From Rhodoferax sp. TH121 (lineage in GTDB: Bacteria; Pseudomonadota; Gammaproteobacteria; Burkholderiales; Burkholderiaceae_C), in assembly GCF_002251855.1 (NCBI RefSeq), contig NZ_NOXW01000016.1, positions 1 to 64,000 on the forward strand: 64,000 bases of DNA, read 5' to 3'. Made by a program: the position numbers and the translations under genes. Shown piece after piece: positions 38,552 to 48,110 of this stretch. The notes beneath the pieces were generated by a model. That model was not told where the DNA came from and searched no databases. It saw only the letters and a list, made by a program, of their open reading frames with translations. Numbering within the stretch: the first letter of the stretch is position 1; every line of letters begins with the position of its first letter.

Positions 38552-38584
38552 GGTCGGCGGCCTGTGGGCTGCCGACCCTTTTGA
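38552..38584 (+). terminator. Terminator-like hairpin after the binding-protein gene
   Basis: The stem GGTCGGC/GCCGACC (38552-38558/38571-38577) extends inward by four more pairs, one of them G-U, and is followed by CTTTT. It lies between binding protein and permease genes of one operon, so partial termination or protection of the upstream mRNA is likely, giving more binding protein than permease. Confidence 0.65.
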
Positions 38585-38618
38585 ATTCTTCTTCACGCTA
38601 CGCACAAGAGTGGGTCCC

Positions 38619-39623
38619 ATGACCGATCAAATCTTCCAGACCCTGACTGCGGTAGTGGTCAGCATTGCGTTTTGCCTGCTGTACTTTGCCGGCTCCAATT
38701 TCCTGCTCGACAAGATCGTTCATCTGCCCATGGGCAGCAAACCCGGGCGCGAACGCCTGCGTTCTCGTGTGCGGCCGTGGTTGTTCCTGGCGCCCGCGCT
38801 GTTACTGCTGGGCGTGTACCTGCTGTACCCCCTGTTTGAAACCTTCCGCCTGAGCTTTTTTGATGCCACCGGCGAACAGTTTGTGGGATTGGCCAACTAC
38901 CAGTGGGTGCTGGTGGACCAGAATTTTTTGATCACCATCCGCAATAACTTCATGTGGCTGCTGGTGGTGCCGGCAGCGGCTACCGCGCTGGGCCTGATCG
39001 TGGCGGTGTTGGCCGACCGCGTGTGGTGGGGTGGCTTTGCCAAGTCCATGGTGTTCATGCCCATGGCCATCAGTTTTGTGGGTGCCAGTGTGATCTGGAA
39101 GTTTGTCTATGACTTCCGTGGCCCCGACGCCGAACAGATTGGCATCTTGAACGCCATGGTGATGGGCATGGGTTTTGAGCCCCAGGCCTGGGTGACGGTG
39201 CCGTTTTGGAACAACTTCTTCCTCATGGCCATCCTGATCTGGATCCAGACCGGCTTTGCCATGGTGATTTTGTCGGCCGCGCTGCGTGGCGTGCCGCACG
39301 AAACCATTGAAGCGGCGCGTATCGATGGCGCCAGCGAGATTCAGATCTTTTTTGAAATCATGGTGCCGCAGGTCATGTCCACCGTGCTCGTGGTCTGGAC
39401 CACCATCACCATCACGGTGCTCAAGGTGTTTGACATTGTGATGGCCATGACCGGTGGCCAGTGGGACACCAGTGTGCTGGCCAACCTGATGTACGACTGG
39501 ATGTTCCGGGGCGGTGGTGACTATGGGCGAAGCTCCACGTTGGCCATGGTGCTCATGTTCGCGGTGATTCCGGTCATGGCTTTCAACATCCGCCGGTTCC
39601 GCACCGAGGAGGCTCAACGATGA
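38619..39623 (+). CDS. Alpha-glucoside ABC transporter permease (AglF-like)
   Basis: The 334-residue membrane protein has an additional N-terminal helix ([25 protein letters not shown]) before the six standard ones, and the EAA loop [24 protein letters not shown] that contacts the ATPase. The start at 38619 (MTDQIF) is favoured over GTG at 38610. It pairs with the next permease, overlapping it by four bases (ATGA). Confidence 0.9.
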   Translation: MTDQIFQTLTAVVVSIAFCLLYFAGSNFLLDKIVHLPMGSKPGRERLRSRVRPWLFLAPALLLLGVYLLYPLFETFRLSFFDATGEQFVGLANYQWVLVDQNFLITIRNNFMWLLVVPAAATALGLIVAVLADRVWWGGFAKSMVFMPMAISFVGASVIWKFVYDFRGPDAEQIGILNAMVMGMGFEPQAWVTVPFWNNFFLMAILIWIQTGFAMVILSAALRGVPHETIEAARIDGASEIQIFFEIMVPQVMSTVLVVWTTITITVLKVFDIVMAMTGGQWDTSVLANLMYDWMFRGGGDYGRSSTLAMVLMFAVIPVMAFNIRRFRTEEAQR

Positions 39624-40792
39624 AAAAATACTTTAGCCTGCCATCGCTGGCGGCCCAAGCCTTGCTACTGGCCATTGTGCTGGTGTGGGTCTTGCCCACC
39701 TTTGGCCTGTTTGTTTCCAGCTTCCGCGACAAGCAACAGCTGGTCTCCAGTGGCTGGTGGACCGCCTTGTCCACCCAGACCCGTGCGGATATGCGACGCA
39801 CCGGTGGTGCACAAAGCGCCGTGCAAGAAGGCGACAAGACCGTCATCAAAGGGCTGCTCTTCGGCGAGCAGTCTGCAGTGCGTATCAAGCAGTTCTCGCT
39901 CAAGTCGTCCAACCCCAAAGAGTTTGCCGCGGGTACCGTGGCCGAGGTCGGCGATGGCCAGGTCTTCGACGAGGAAGACGGCAAGCCCGATGGCACGCTG
40001 ACCGTGGCCGCCGATGGAGCCTACCGCTTGGAGCTCAATGGACCGTACGACAAGGACCGTGGCATCCGCGTGTTCTACGTCGCCGAGTCGCCCCCCGTGT
40101 TCCTCACGCAGAACTACGAAAAAGTGGTCGCGGGTGAGGGCGTGGGCCAGGCCTTTCTCAACACCTTCAAGGTCACTATTCCGGCCACTTTTATCCCCAT
40201 CCTGATTGCGGCCTTTGCGGCCTATGCTTTCAGCTGGATGGAGTTTCCGGGGCGCAAGTGGCTGTTTGTGGTGGTGGTAGGCCTGCTGGTGGTGCCGTTG
40301 CAGATGTCGCTGATTCCGCTCTTACGCCTCTATAACCAATTGGGTGAATCCTTTGGCATGGAGTCCAAGTCCTACCTTGGGGTGTGGTTGGCGCACTCGG
40401 CCTTTGGCTTGCCACTGGCCATCTATCTGTTGCGCAACTACATTGCGTCGCTGCCCCGTGACATCATCGAGAGCGCGCGCATGGATGGTGCCTCGCATTT
40501 CCAGATTTTCACGGGCATCGTGCTGCCGCTGTCCATCCCGGCGCTGGCCAGCTTTGCCATTTTCCAGTTCCTCTGGGTCTGGAATGACTTCCTCATCGCG
40601 CTGGTGTTCCTGGGCAAGGCGCCCGACCAAATCGTGCTGACCATCAAGCTCAACGACCTGCTGGGTTCACGTGGCGAGAGCTGGGAAATCCTGACCGCCA
40701 GTGCCTTTGTGTCGATCGCGGTGCCGGTGGCGGTGTTCTTTTCGTTGCAACGTTTCTTTGTGCGTGGCCTGCTGTCAGGCTCCGTCAAGTAG
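39620..40792 (+). CDS. Alpha-glucoside ABC transporter permease (AglG-like)
   Basis: The 390-residue protein has a large periplasmic insertion between helices 1 and 2 (about residues 30-165, containing [12 protein letters not shown] and [19 protein letters not shown]), a feature of AglG compared with ordinary MalG. The EAA loop [27 protein letters not shown] is intact near the C-terminus. The insertion may touch the binding protein or substrate. It begins in an ATGA overlap. Confidence 0.9.
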   Translation: MKKYFSLPSLAAQALLLAIVLVWVLPTFGLFVSSFRDKQQLVSSGWWTALSTQTRADMRRTGGAQSAVQEGDKTVIKGLLFGEQSAVRIKQFSLKSSNPKEFAAGTVAEVGDGQVFDEEDGKPDGTLTVAADGAYRLELNGPYDKDRGIRVFYVAESPPVFLTQNYEKVVAGEGVGQAFLNTFKVTIPATFIPILIAAFAAYAFSWMEFPGRKWLFVVVVGLLVVPLQMSLIPLLRLYNQLGESFGMESKSYLGVWLAHSAFGLPLAIYLLRNYIASLPRDIIESARMDGASHFQIFTGIVLPLSIPALASFAIFQFLWVWNDFLIALVFLGKAPDQIVLTIKLNDLLGSRGESWEILTASAFVSIAVPVAVFFSLQRFFVRGLLSGSVK

Positions 40793-40813
40793 TTTTCCCT
40801 TTCCTTTTTCTGT

Positions 40814-42466
40814 ATGACCAAAGCATCGAATGACAACTGGTGGCGCGGCGGCGTCATCTACCAAATCTACCCCCGCAGTTTTGCCGACAGCAACGGCGAC
40901 GGCATTGGCGACCTCAATGGCATCACGGCCAAGCTGGACTATGTGGCGGCGCTGGGCGCCGACGGCATCTGGCTCTCACCGTTCTTCAAGAGTCCAATGA
41001 AGGACTTCGGCTACGACGTCAGTGACTACTGCGATGTGGACCCCATGTTCGGCAGCGTGGCCGACTTCCGCAGGCTGGTGGACCGTGCCCACGCGCTGGG
41101 CCTCAAGGTCATGATCGACCAGGTGCTCTCCCACAGCTCCGACCAGCACCCCTGGTTTGTGGAAAGCCGCTCCAGCCTCACGAACCCCAAGGCCGACTGG
41201 TACGTATGGGCTGACGCGAAGAGCGATGGCACGCCGCCCAATAACTGGCTGTCCATTTTTGGCGGTAGCGCCTGGCAGTGGGACACGCGTCGCTGCCAGT
41301 ACTACATGCACAACTTTCTGACCAGCCAGCCGGACCTGAACTTCCACAACCTCGAAGTGCAGAATGCCTTGCTGGAAACGGTGAAGTTCTGGCTGGACCT
41401 CGGTGTTGATGGCTACCGCCTGGACACCGCCAATTTCTACTTCCACGACGCGCAGCTGCGCGATAACCCGGCCCGTGGCCGCCCCGATGGTGAGGACCCG
41501 GCTGTCAACGCCGTCAACCCTTATGGCTGGCAGTGGCACAAGTACGACAAGAGTCAGCCTGAGAACTTGGCGTTCTTGCGCCGCCTGCGCGCGCTGCTGG
41601 ACCAATACCCCAACACCACTATGGTGGGCGAGATTGGTGATGACGATGGCCTGGCCCGCGTGGCCGAGTACACCAGCGGTGGCGACAAGCTGCACATGGC
41701 CTACTGTTTTGACCTGCTCGGCACCGGCCACAGTGCGGCGCACTTCCGTGGTTTTGTGCAGCGCTTTGAAGAGGTAGCACCTGGGGGCTGGCCCTGCTGG
41801 GCGCTCTCTAACCACGACGTGGTGCGCGTGGCCAGCCGCTGGGGGCAGGGCACGCAGGCTGCCCACCCGGACCTGCTGCGCTTGGGCGCGGCGCTGCAGA
41901 TGAGCCTGCGCGGTTCGCCGTGCATTTACCAAGGCGACGAGCTGGGTCTGCCCGAAGCCGACATTGCGTTTGAGGATCTGCAAGACCCTTATGGCATCAC
42001 CATGTGGCCGGAGTTCAAAGGCCGCGACGGTTGCCGTACCGCCCATCCGTGGGCCAAAGACGCGGCCGATCTGGGCTTTTCCAGCGCGGCCCAACCTGCG
42101 GCCCCGTGGTTGCCCGTGATCGAGCCACACCGCGCGCTGGCTGTGGATGCGCAGGAGCGCGATGCTGCATCCTTGCTGCACTTCTACCGGCGCTTGCTGC
42201 GGTGGCGCAAGGCTCAGCCAGCGCTGATCCATGGCACGCTCAGCGTGTTGCCTGCGCATCCGCAGGTGCTGGCCTTTGTGCGGGTCTTTGACGGTGTACA
42301 ACTGCTGTGTGTCTTCAACTTCAGCGACACGGCTGCGCAGTGGGACCTTCCCGCCGCCTTTGCTGGCGCTAGTGCCGTGGAGGGCAGTGGTTTGGCCGAC
42401 ACACCGCGCACCGGCAACACGCTGCAGCTCGCCCCCTGGGGTGGTGCCTACTACCGCCTGGGCTGA
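40814..42466 (+). CDS. GH13 alpha-glucosidase (AglA-like)
   Basis: The 550-residue cytoplasmic enzyme shows the GH13 motifs in order: VIYQIYPRSFADSNGDGIGDLNGI, DQVLSHSSDQHPWF, nucleophile GYRLDTANF, acid/base MVGEIGDD and LSNHDVVR. There is no signal peptide, so it hydrolyses imported alpha-glucosides such as sucrose, maltose or trehalose-like sugars in the cytoplasm. It is 21 bases after the permease gene. A second GH13 gene follows four bases after its stop. Confidence 0.93.
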   Translation: MTKASNDNWWRGGVIYQIYPRSFADSNGDGIGDLNGITAKLDYVAALGADGIWLSPFFKSPMKDFGYDVSDYCDVDPMFGSVADFRRLVDRAHALGLKVMIDQVLSHSSDQHPWFVESRSSLTNPKADWYVWADAKSDGTPPNNWLSIFGGSAWQWDTRRCQYYMHNFLTSQPDLNFHNLEVQNALLETVKFWLDLGVDGYRLDTANFYFHDAQLRDNPARGRPDGEDPAVNAVNPYGWQWHKYDKSQPENLAFLRRLRALLDQYPNTTMVGEIGDDDGLARVAEYTSGGDKLHMAYCFDLLGTGHSAAHFRGFVQRFEEVAPGGWPCWALSNHDVVRVASRWGQGTQAAHPDLLRLGAALQMSLRGSPCIYQGDELGLPEADIAFEDLQDPYGITMWPEFKGRDGCRTAHPWAKDAADLGFSSAAQPAAPWLPVIEPHRALAVDAQERDAASLLHFYRRLLRWRKAQPALIHGTLSVLPAHPQVLAFVRVFDGVQLLCVFNFSDTAAQWDLPAAFAGASAVEGSGLADTPRTGNTLQLAPWGGAYYRLG

Positions 42467-42478
42467 GTCGTGGCCTTC

Positions 42479-44191
42479 ATGGCGGATGCGCGCCCCATGC
42501 CCGCCGCCGATTGGAAGCAGTCGGTGGTCTACCAGATCTACCCGCGCAGTTTTTGCGACAGCAATGGTGATGGCGTCGGCGACCTACCGGGTATCACCTC
42601 CCGACTGGACTACCTGAAAGCGCTGGGCGTGGACGTGGTCTGGCTCTCGCCGGTCTACCGCTCGCCCAACGACGACAACGGCTACGACATTAGCGACTAC
42701 CGCGCCATCATGGACGAGTTCGGCACCATGGCCGACTTCGACACCATGCTGGCCGGTATGCACGCGCGTGGCATCCGGCTCATGATGGACCTGGTGGTCA
42801 ACCACACATCGGATGAGCACCCCTGGTTCCAGCAGGCCCGCCAAAGCCGCGACAACCCGTACCACGACTACTACATCTGGCGCGATATGCCCGCCGATAG
42901 CAGCTTGCCCAACAACTGGGAAGCCGCGTTCAGCGGTTCGGTGTGGGAGCCCAACCCGGCCACGGGCGAGTACTACCTGCACATGTTCTCCAAGAAGCAG
43001 CCCGACCTGAACTGGGAGAACCCCAAGGTCCGGCAAGAGGTCTATGCGCTGATGCGCTTCTGGCTGGACAAGGGCGTGGACGGGTTCCGCATGGATGTGA
43101 TCAACATGATTTCCAAGCCTGCAGGTCTGCCTGACGCGCCCGTGATTCGCGCGGGCCATCTGCAGCCCAGCTTTGGCATGGTGACCAATGGCCCGCGCCT
43201 ACTGGAGTTCCTGCGCGAGATGAAGGCTCAGGTGCTGGACCATTACGAAACCCTCACCGTGGGCGAGGCCCCGCTGGCCACCATCCAGCAGGGTCAGGAC
43301 ATCACCAACGTATATACCGGTGCGCTCAACATGCTGTTCCAGTTTGAGCACATGGACCTAGACGCCATCCCCGGCGATGGCCGGGGCAAGTGGGCGCTCA
43401 AGCCCCTGGCGCTGACCGACCTGAAGGCCAGCATGTCGCGCTGGCAGGACGCGCTGTGGCAGACCGGCTGGAACAGCCTGTACCTGAGCAACCACGACCA
43501 GCCGCGCCCTGTCTCGCGCTGGGGCGACGACGGCGTGTACCGTGTTGCCTCGGCAAAAATGCTGGCCACCTTTCTGCATGGCCTGCAGGGCACGCCCTAT
43601 GTGTACCAGGGCGAAGAGCTGGGAATGACCAATGTCCGATTTGCCCGCATCGAAGACTACCGCGACATTGAAACGTTGAACATGTACCGCGAGGCGGTGC
43701 AGGACCGGCACGAGGCGCCTGCTGAGGTGCTGGCGCGCATCCACGTCAAAAGCCGTGACAACGCACGCACCCCCATGCAGTGGGATGCGACGGCCCACGG
43801 GGGCTTTACGACTGGCACACCATGGATGCAGACCAACCCGAACCACACCGAGGTGAATGCCGCCCAGGCCCGGGACGATGCAGACTCGGTATGGCACTAC
43901 TACCGCCGCCTGATCGCCTTGCGCAAACAGCTGCCCGTGCTGGTGGAGGGGCGGTATGCCTTGCTGCAGCCCGAGGATCCGAACGTCTATGCTTATATAC
44001 GTACGCTGGGTGACGAGGTGTTGCTGGTGGTCTGCAACTTCACCCCCCGCGAGCAGGTCTTTGTACTGCCGCCCAACGTGGCGTTCGAACAGCAGCAGCT
44101 ACTGATAGCCAACTACGTGGTGAACGCCGCCGACAGCGTCCGCGCTTGCACCCTGCGTCCTTTTGAAGCACGGATGCTCGTTTTACGCTAA
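42479..44191 (+). CDS. GH13 glycosidase, oligo-1,6-glucosidase/alpha-glucosidase type
   Basis: The 570-residue enzyme has VVYQIYPRSFCDSNGDGVGDLPGI, DLVVNHTSDEHPWF, nucleophile GFRMDVINM, acid TVGEAPLA, and LSNHDQPR, then the C-terminal beta domain. It is more like oligo-1,6-glucosidases and trehalose-6-phosphate hydrolases than its neighbour, so the pair probably covers different linkages. The start at 42479 is tentative: GTG at 42470 and ATG at 42497 also fit, and none has a strong ribosome site. Confidence 0.9.
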   Translation: MADARPMPAADWKQSVVYQIYPRSFCDSNGDGVGDLPGITSRLDYLKALGVDVVWLSPVYRSPNDDNGYDISDYRAIMDEFGTMADFDTMLAGMHARGIRLMMDLVVNHTSDEHPWFQQARQSRDNPYHDYYIWRDMPADSSLPNNWEAAFSGSVWEPNPATGEYYLHMFSKKQPDLNWENPKVRQEVYALMRFWLDKGVDGFRMDVINMISKPAGLPDAPVIRAGHLQPSFGMVTNGPRLLEFLREMKAQVLDHYETLTVGEAPLATIQQGQDITNVYTGALNMLFQFEHMDLDAIPGDGRGKWALKPLALTDLKASMSRWQDALWQTGWNSLYLSNHDQPRPVSRWGDDGVYRVASAKMLATFLHGLQGTPYVYQGEELGMTNVRFARIEDYRDIETLNMYREAVQDRHEAPAEVLARIHVKSRDNARTPMQWDATAHGGFTTGTPWMQTNPNHTEVNAAQARDDADSVWHYYRRLIALRKQLPVLVEGRYALLQPEDPNVYAYIRTLGDEVLLVVCNFTPREQVFVLPPNVAFEQQQLLIANYVVNAADSVRACTLRPFEARMLVLR

Positions 44192-44202
44192 GGTCGGTGG
44201 CC

Positions 44203-45555
44203 ATGACTGCGCCTGACCGCCCCCGCCTCAACATGATTGCCGGCCCCTTGTTGGGCGAGTTCCTGCTAGGCATGAGTGTGGCGATGGGTGGCCTGTGGCT
44301 GGCCTCCCAAACTTCGGATGCCGCTGCCGGGGCCTTTGGGTTGGTGAACCAGATTCTGGAAACCTTGTTTGTGGTGTTTCGGGTGCTGGCCATCGGCCTG
44401 GGGGTGGTGGTCACGCAGTATTTGGGTGGCGAGCAGCACGCCTCGGCACGGCGTGCCGCCTTGTTGGCCTTGGGTGCCAGTACCTGGGCTGGTGCGCTGG
44501 TGGTGTGCATTGTGGTGGCCGGCAACGACCTTGTGCTGGACTGGCTCAATGCACCCGACGCCATCGTGGCCTTGGCTGCGCCATTTCTTCAATGGTTTGC
44601 ACCCGCCTTGATGCTGGAAGCCTACAACCTCAGCATGGCATCCGTGTTGCGAGCCCATCTGTTCTCGCGCGACTCTCTCAAGGTCATGATTGTCATGCAC
44701 AGCAGCCATCTGGCATTGGCCGCAGTATTGATGCGAGGCTGGGGAGAATGGGATGGCATTGGCCTGGAGGGCTATGCGATCGCCATGCTGGTCAGTCGCG
44801 CTCTGGGGCTGGTCATGCACCTGTGGTTTTGGCGTATCCGCATGCAGTTGGTGCCGCAAGCCCGGGACTGGTGGGCTGCTGGCTGGAACGATCTGTGGCC
44901 GGTGCTGCGTGTTGGCTTGCCGGGCGCGGGAGTGGAAGTGGCGTATCGCGGTGCTTTTATGGTGTCGGTGGCTGCGACTGCGCGGTTGGGGGTGACGGCA
45001 CTGGCCACCCACTCTTACACACTGCAGTTGCTCAAGTACGTACTGTTGACCAGCATGGCTATTGGTTGGGCCTGCGAAATTATGGTGGGGCGACTGGTGG
45101 GGGCAGGGGACCTGCGGGTCGCAAATGGCCTGGTGCGCAAGGCGGTACGCAATGGGCTGCTGGCCTCGGGCTCGCTGGCTTTGCTGGCAGCCTTGGGGGC
45201 ACCTTGGCTGATGCGCATGTTTACCAAGGACCCTGCGGTGATCCAAGCTGCGCAGACCTTGCTGTGGATCTCGTTGGCGCTGGAAACCGGTCGGGTGTTC
45301 AACCTGATTCTCAACGGCGCTCTGCGTGCTACCGGGGACGCCATTTACCCGGCTGCCTCCAGCGTGGCATCACTGGTGCTGGTGCTGGGGTTTGGCTCTT
45401 TTTGGTTGGGTCGCATGTTCGGGCTGCCCGGGGTCTGGATGGCCTATGCCATCGACGAATGGATCCGTGGCTTGCTGCTGCTGGCGCGTTGGTTGTGGCG
45501 TGGTTGGTTGCCCAACGCCCGCGACAGCCGCCGACGGCTGCGCGCGGGCCGCTGA
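44203..45555 (+). CDS. MATE family efflux transporter
   Basis: The 450-residue protein has twelve hydrophobic helices in the two-half MATE arrangement, with GPLLGEFLLGMSVAMGGLWLASQTSDAAAGAFGLVNQI in the first half and RVGLPGAGVEVAYRG beginning the second. MATE proteins export drugs or metabolites using sodium or proton gradients. Its position 11 bases after the sugar hydrolase operon suggests shared transcription, perhaps export of a sugar by-product, though this is inference. AAGG precedes the ATG; a GTG lies two codons upstream. Confidence 0.85.
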   Translation: MTAPDRPRLNMIAGPLLGEFLLGMSVAMGGLWLASQTSDAAAGAFGLVNQILETLFVVFRVLAIGLGVVVTQYLGGEQHASARRAALLALGASTWAGALVVCIVVAGNDLVLDWLNAPDAIVALAAPFLQWFAPALMLEAYNLSMASVLRAHLFSRDSLKVMIVMHSSHLALAAVLMRGWGEWDGIGLEGYAIAMLVSRALGLVMHLWFWRIRMQLVPQARDWWAAGWNDLWPVLRVGLPGAGVEVAYRGAFMVSVAATARLGVTALATHSYTLQLLKYVLLTSMAIGWACEIMVGRLVGAGDLRVANGLVRKAVRNGLLASGSLALLAALGAPWLMRMFTKDPAVIQAAQTLLWISLALETGRVFNLILNGALRATGDAIYPAASSVASLVLVLGFGSFWLGRMFGLPGVWMAYAIDEWIRGLLLLARWLWRGWLPNARDSRRRLRAGR

Positions 45556-45558
45556 GCT

Positions 45559-46446
45559 TTAGCCGAACGTGCAGGGAAGGACGCCCTGCACACCAGGTTC
45601 CAGGACAAAGATGCTGCCTGCCAAGGGATAGCGCTCAAGCGTGGCGTCGTCCAGGCCAACGCGCGCGCTGGTGACCAGCAATTGGTCCAAATTGGGTCCG
45701 CCAAAGACCATGCTGGTGATTTGCGGTGCGGGCAATGCAATCGTACGCAGCAATGTGCCTGCCGGTGTGAATTGGCGAATGCAGGCCCCACCCCAGAAAG
45801 CAACCCAAACATTGCCGTCGCGATCCAGGGTCATGCCATCGGGCGAGCCCTGTTCTCCGCCAAACGTGTTCCACACTGTTTTCCCCGACAGCTCGCCTTG
45901 GGGCGAAAGGTCATAGCGGTAGACCGTTTCCAGGAAGGAGTCTGTGTGCAACATCCAGCTCCCGTCGTGCGCAATGGCAGGGCCGTTGGCAATATAGATG
46001 CCGCTTTCCACCACTTGCATGGTGCCCTCGGGCGATAGCCGTGTCAGGCGGCCGCGCTGCTGGCTGGCGTCGTCGTTGTGCATGGAGCCTGCCCAAATGC
46101 GGCCATGGCAATCGGCTTTCGCATCGTTGAGACGCACCAATGGTTCATCTGCGTGTGGGCTGCCGATGGCCTCGATGCGCAGCGCTGGCTCCAGCCAAAG
46201 ACGCACAAAGCCCGATTGCATGCCGGCCATGAATCCGTCGCCATCGGCGCGCGGCACCAGCCAGCAGATGCGTTCGGGCATGGGCCAGCTCTGGCGCGCG
46301 TCGGATGCAGGTGTCCAGGCGTGCAGAGCTTTGCCGTGGATGTCGACGAAGAAAAAACGTTCGGAGGCGGCATGCCACAGCGGGCCTTCGCCCAGAAGCA
46401 GTTCAGCAGGCCAGACGCTGCGAATGGTGGGTGTACTCAGGTCCAT
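45559..46446 (-). CDS. SMP-30/gluconolactonase family lactonase
   Basis: The 295-residue beta-propeller has the metal-site residues of the family: glutamate in LLGEGPLWH, asparagine/aspartate in VRLNDAKADCHGRIWAG, and aspartate in GSPDGMTLDRDGNVWVA. Such enzymes open sugar-acid lactones, here probably galactonolactone or a related aldonolactone given the neighbouring DgoK and KDPGal aldolase. Its start overlaps the end of the SDR gene by ten bases, indicating coupling. It converges on the MATE gene with a three-base gap. Confidence 0.9.
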   Translation of the reverse strand: MDLSTPTIRSVWPAELLLGEGPLWHAASERFFFVDIHGKALHAWTPASDARQSWPMPERICWLVPRADGDGFMAGMQSGFVRLWLEPALRIEAIGSPHADEPLVRLNDAKADCHGRIWAGSMHNDDASQQRGRLTRLSPEGTMQVVESGIYIANGPAIAHDGSWMLHTDSFLETVYRYDLSPQGELSGKTVWNTFGGEQGSPDGMTLDRDGNVWVAFWGGACIRQFTPAGTLLRTIALPAPQITSMVFGGPNLDQLLVTSARVGLDDATLERYPLAGSIFVLEPGVQGVLPCTFG

Positions 46447-47216
46447 CCGGCATCCACCACAAAGTCTTGCGCAGTCACCATGCGACTGTCATCGGCGGAG
46501 AGGAACAAAGCCATATTGGCTACGTCGCTGCCGACGATGCGTCCGGGCAGGCATTGGTTCTCGTCCATCGCTTTTTCGCCGGCTTCGTCCACCCACATGG
46601 TTAGCTGCTTCTCGGTCATGATCCAGCCGGGTGACAAGGTGTTCACCCGGATGTTGAGCTTGCCGAGGTCACGGGCCAGGCTGCGGGACAGCCCCACGGT
46701 GGCCGACTTGCAGGTGGCGTACACGGGGTAACCCGCGCCTTTGATCATCCAGCTGATGGAGCCGAGGTTGACGATGGCCCCGCCGCCCAGTCGCTTCATG
46801 CCCTCGACTACCGATTGCGCCGCAAAGAAAGCCGGACGCAGATTGATGGCAACGCGCCAGTCGAAGTCTTCCTGCGTCACGTCGGCTAGGTTGTGGCGCT
46901 GGTCGTTTGCCACGTTGTTCACCAGTACGCCGATGTCGCCAAAGCGTTCGGCCGTGGTGGCGATCGCGCTCTTGAGGGCGGCTACGTCTGCGGCATCACT
47001 TTGCAGAAACAGAGGTGTGGGGCCCAGCGCAGAAGCAGCTTCGATGACCTTGGCGGCGGCTTCAGCGTTGCGGCCGGTAAAGCCCACCTTGGCGCCCTGG
47101 CGGGCATAGGCGATCACGATGTCAGCACCGATGCCGGAGCTGCCGCCCGTGACAAACACCGTACGCCCAGCCAGGCTGGGGTAGGTCGCGTAGTCGGAAA
47201 GGGAAGGGGTTTGCAT
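46437..47216 (-). CDS. Short-chain dehydrogenase, probable sugar 1-dehydrogenase
   Basis: The 259-residue protein is a classical SDR: cofactor motif TGGSSGIG at about residues 24-31, NNVAND after strand 4, catalytic serine in LGSISWM and YATCK. ARTGRN-like GFTGRNAEAAAK after strand 2 suggests NADP or NAD use without certainty. Together with the lactonase it fits oxidation of an aldose (galactose, arabinose or fucose) to its lactone. The C-terminal FLSADDSRMVTAQDFVVDAGWT is typical of that subgroup. Confidence 0.88.
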   Translation of the reverse strand: MQTPSLSDYATYPSLAGRTVFVTGGSSGIGADIVIAYARQGAKVGFTGRNAEAAAKVIEAASALGPTPLFLQSDAADVAALKSAIATTAERFGDIGVLVNNVANDQRHNLADVTQEDFDWRVAINLRPAFFAAQSVVEGMKRLGGGAIVNLGSISWMIKGAGYPVYATCKSATVGLSRSLARDLGKLNIRVNTLSPGWIMTEKQLTMWVDEAGEKAMDENQCLPGRIVGSDVANMALFLSADDSRMVTAQDFVVDAGWT

Positions 47217-47301
47217 TGAGGTAAAGAAGGAGTTGCCGCGAAATTGTAGCTGTAAAGGCTAAATCATCATACAAATAAATCCTGTTTACATTTACTGCAG
47301 C

Positions 47302-48030
47302 TCACAGGGGGATGACGGCCCGTTTCATCAGCGAGCGGGTATCGGAAAGCAGGCCGGCCATGCGGTGCAGTGCGCTTTGTGCGTCGCGTGCCTGAATCGC
47401 CTCAAACACCTTCTGGTGGTCCGGTAGGGCCTGTTTGAAGTTGTCCGAGGTGCGGGCGGTCACCGCCAGAAGGGATTCCAGCGCACTGCCGATGATGGCA
47501 GCCAGTGGCATCAGCAGCGGGTTGTTGGTGGCCTTGAGTACGGCGGTGTGAAACGCCAGGTCAGCTTGCACCCATTCGCCAATTAGGGTGGCGTCCTGCA
47601 TGGCTTGCAGGGCCGCGGCGATGTCAGCCAGTTGCTCGGCGCGGTGGCTGTTGGCAGCCAGTGCGGCGGCCGATGGCTCGATGATTTCGCGCAGCTCGGT
47701 CAGGTGTTGAAGGAATTCTGCATCCGCGCCGGTGGCACAGCGCCAGGCCAGAATGTCGGGGTCCAGCAGGTTCCATTGTTCGGTGGCACGTACCCGGGTG
47801 CCAATGCGCGGGCGCGGTTCCAACAGACCTTTGGCAGCCAGCACTTTGATGGCTTCGCGTAGAGCGGTGCGGCTAACGGCCAGTTCGGCGCAGAGCTGAT
47901 CTTCGTTGGGTAGCAGGGCGCCTGCGGGATAGGCACCACCCACGACCCGGCGACCCAACTCGTGTACCACTTGCCCATGCAGGTTGCGCCCGGCATAGGT
48001 GGCGTGGCTGGCGGAGGCGGGGTGCGTCAT
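47302..48030 (-). CDS. GntR family regulator, FadR subfamily
   Basis: The 242-residue protein has an N-terminal winged helix (AGALLPNEDQLCAELAVSRTALREAIKVLAAKGLLEPRPRIGTRV) and a helical FadR-type ligand domain with WRCATGADAEFLQHLTELREIIEP and three metal-binding histidine candidates. It sits between the lactonase/SDR pair and divergent dgoK-aldolase genes and probably controls both, responding to a sugar acid as DgoR does. Confidence 0.88.
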   Translation of the reverse strand: MTHPASASHATYAGRNLHGQVVHELGRRVVGGAYPAGALLPNEDQLCAELAVSRTALREAIKVLAAKGLLEPRPRIGTRVRATEQWNLLDPDILAWRCATGADAEFLQHLTELREIIEPSAAALAANSHRAEQLADIAAALQAMQDATLIGEWVQADLAFHTAVLKATNNPLLMPLAAIIGSALESLLAVTARTSDNFKQALPDHQKVFEAIQARDAQSALHRMAGLLSDTRSLMKRAVIPL

Positions 48031-48110
48031 GGGCGTAAAGGGAGCTTTAAATTGGGATTATTCATCATATGTTTAAATTCGCCTGACAAATTACTTTGAA
48101 TTCCAAAAAC

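Noticed and set aside
44090..44125. CAGCTACTGATAGCC in the second GH13 gene, resembling a reversed repeat head
   Set aside because: No core TTGCGCAGTATCC follows, and the residues LLIANY are ordinary for the family.
46420..46530. Stretch in the SDR gene containing CTTGCGCAGTCACCATG and GCCATATTGGCT, similar to the dispersed repeat
   Set aside because: It lacks the 17-nt head at the right distance, and the encoded residues (ANMALFLSADDSRMVTAQDF) are conserved in SDR proteins generally.
47236..47260. TTGTAGCTGTAAAGGCTAAATC before the SDR gene as a decayed repeat copy
   Set aside because: Only a short part matches and neither head spacing nor the TTGCGCAG core is present.
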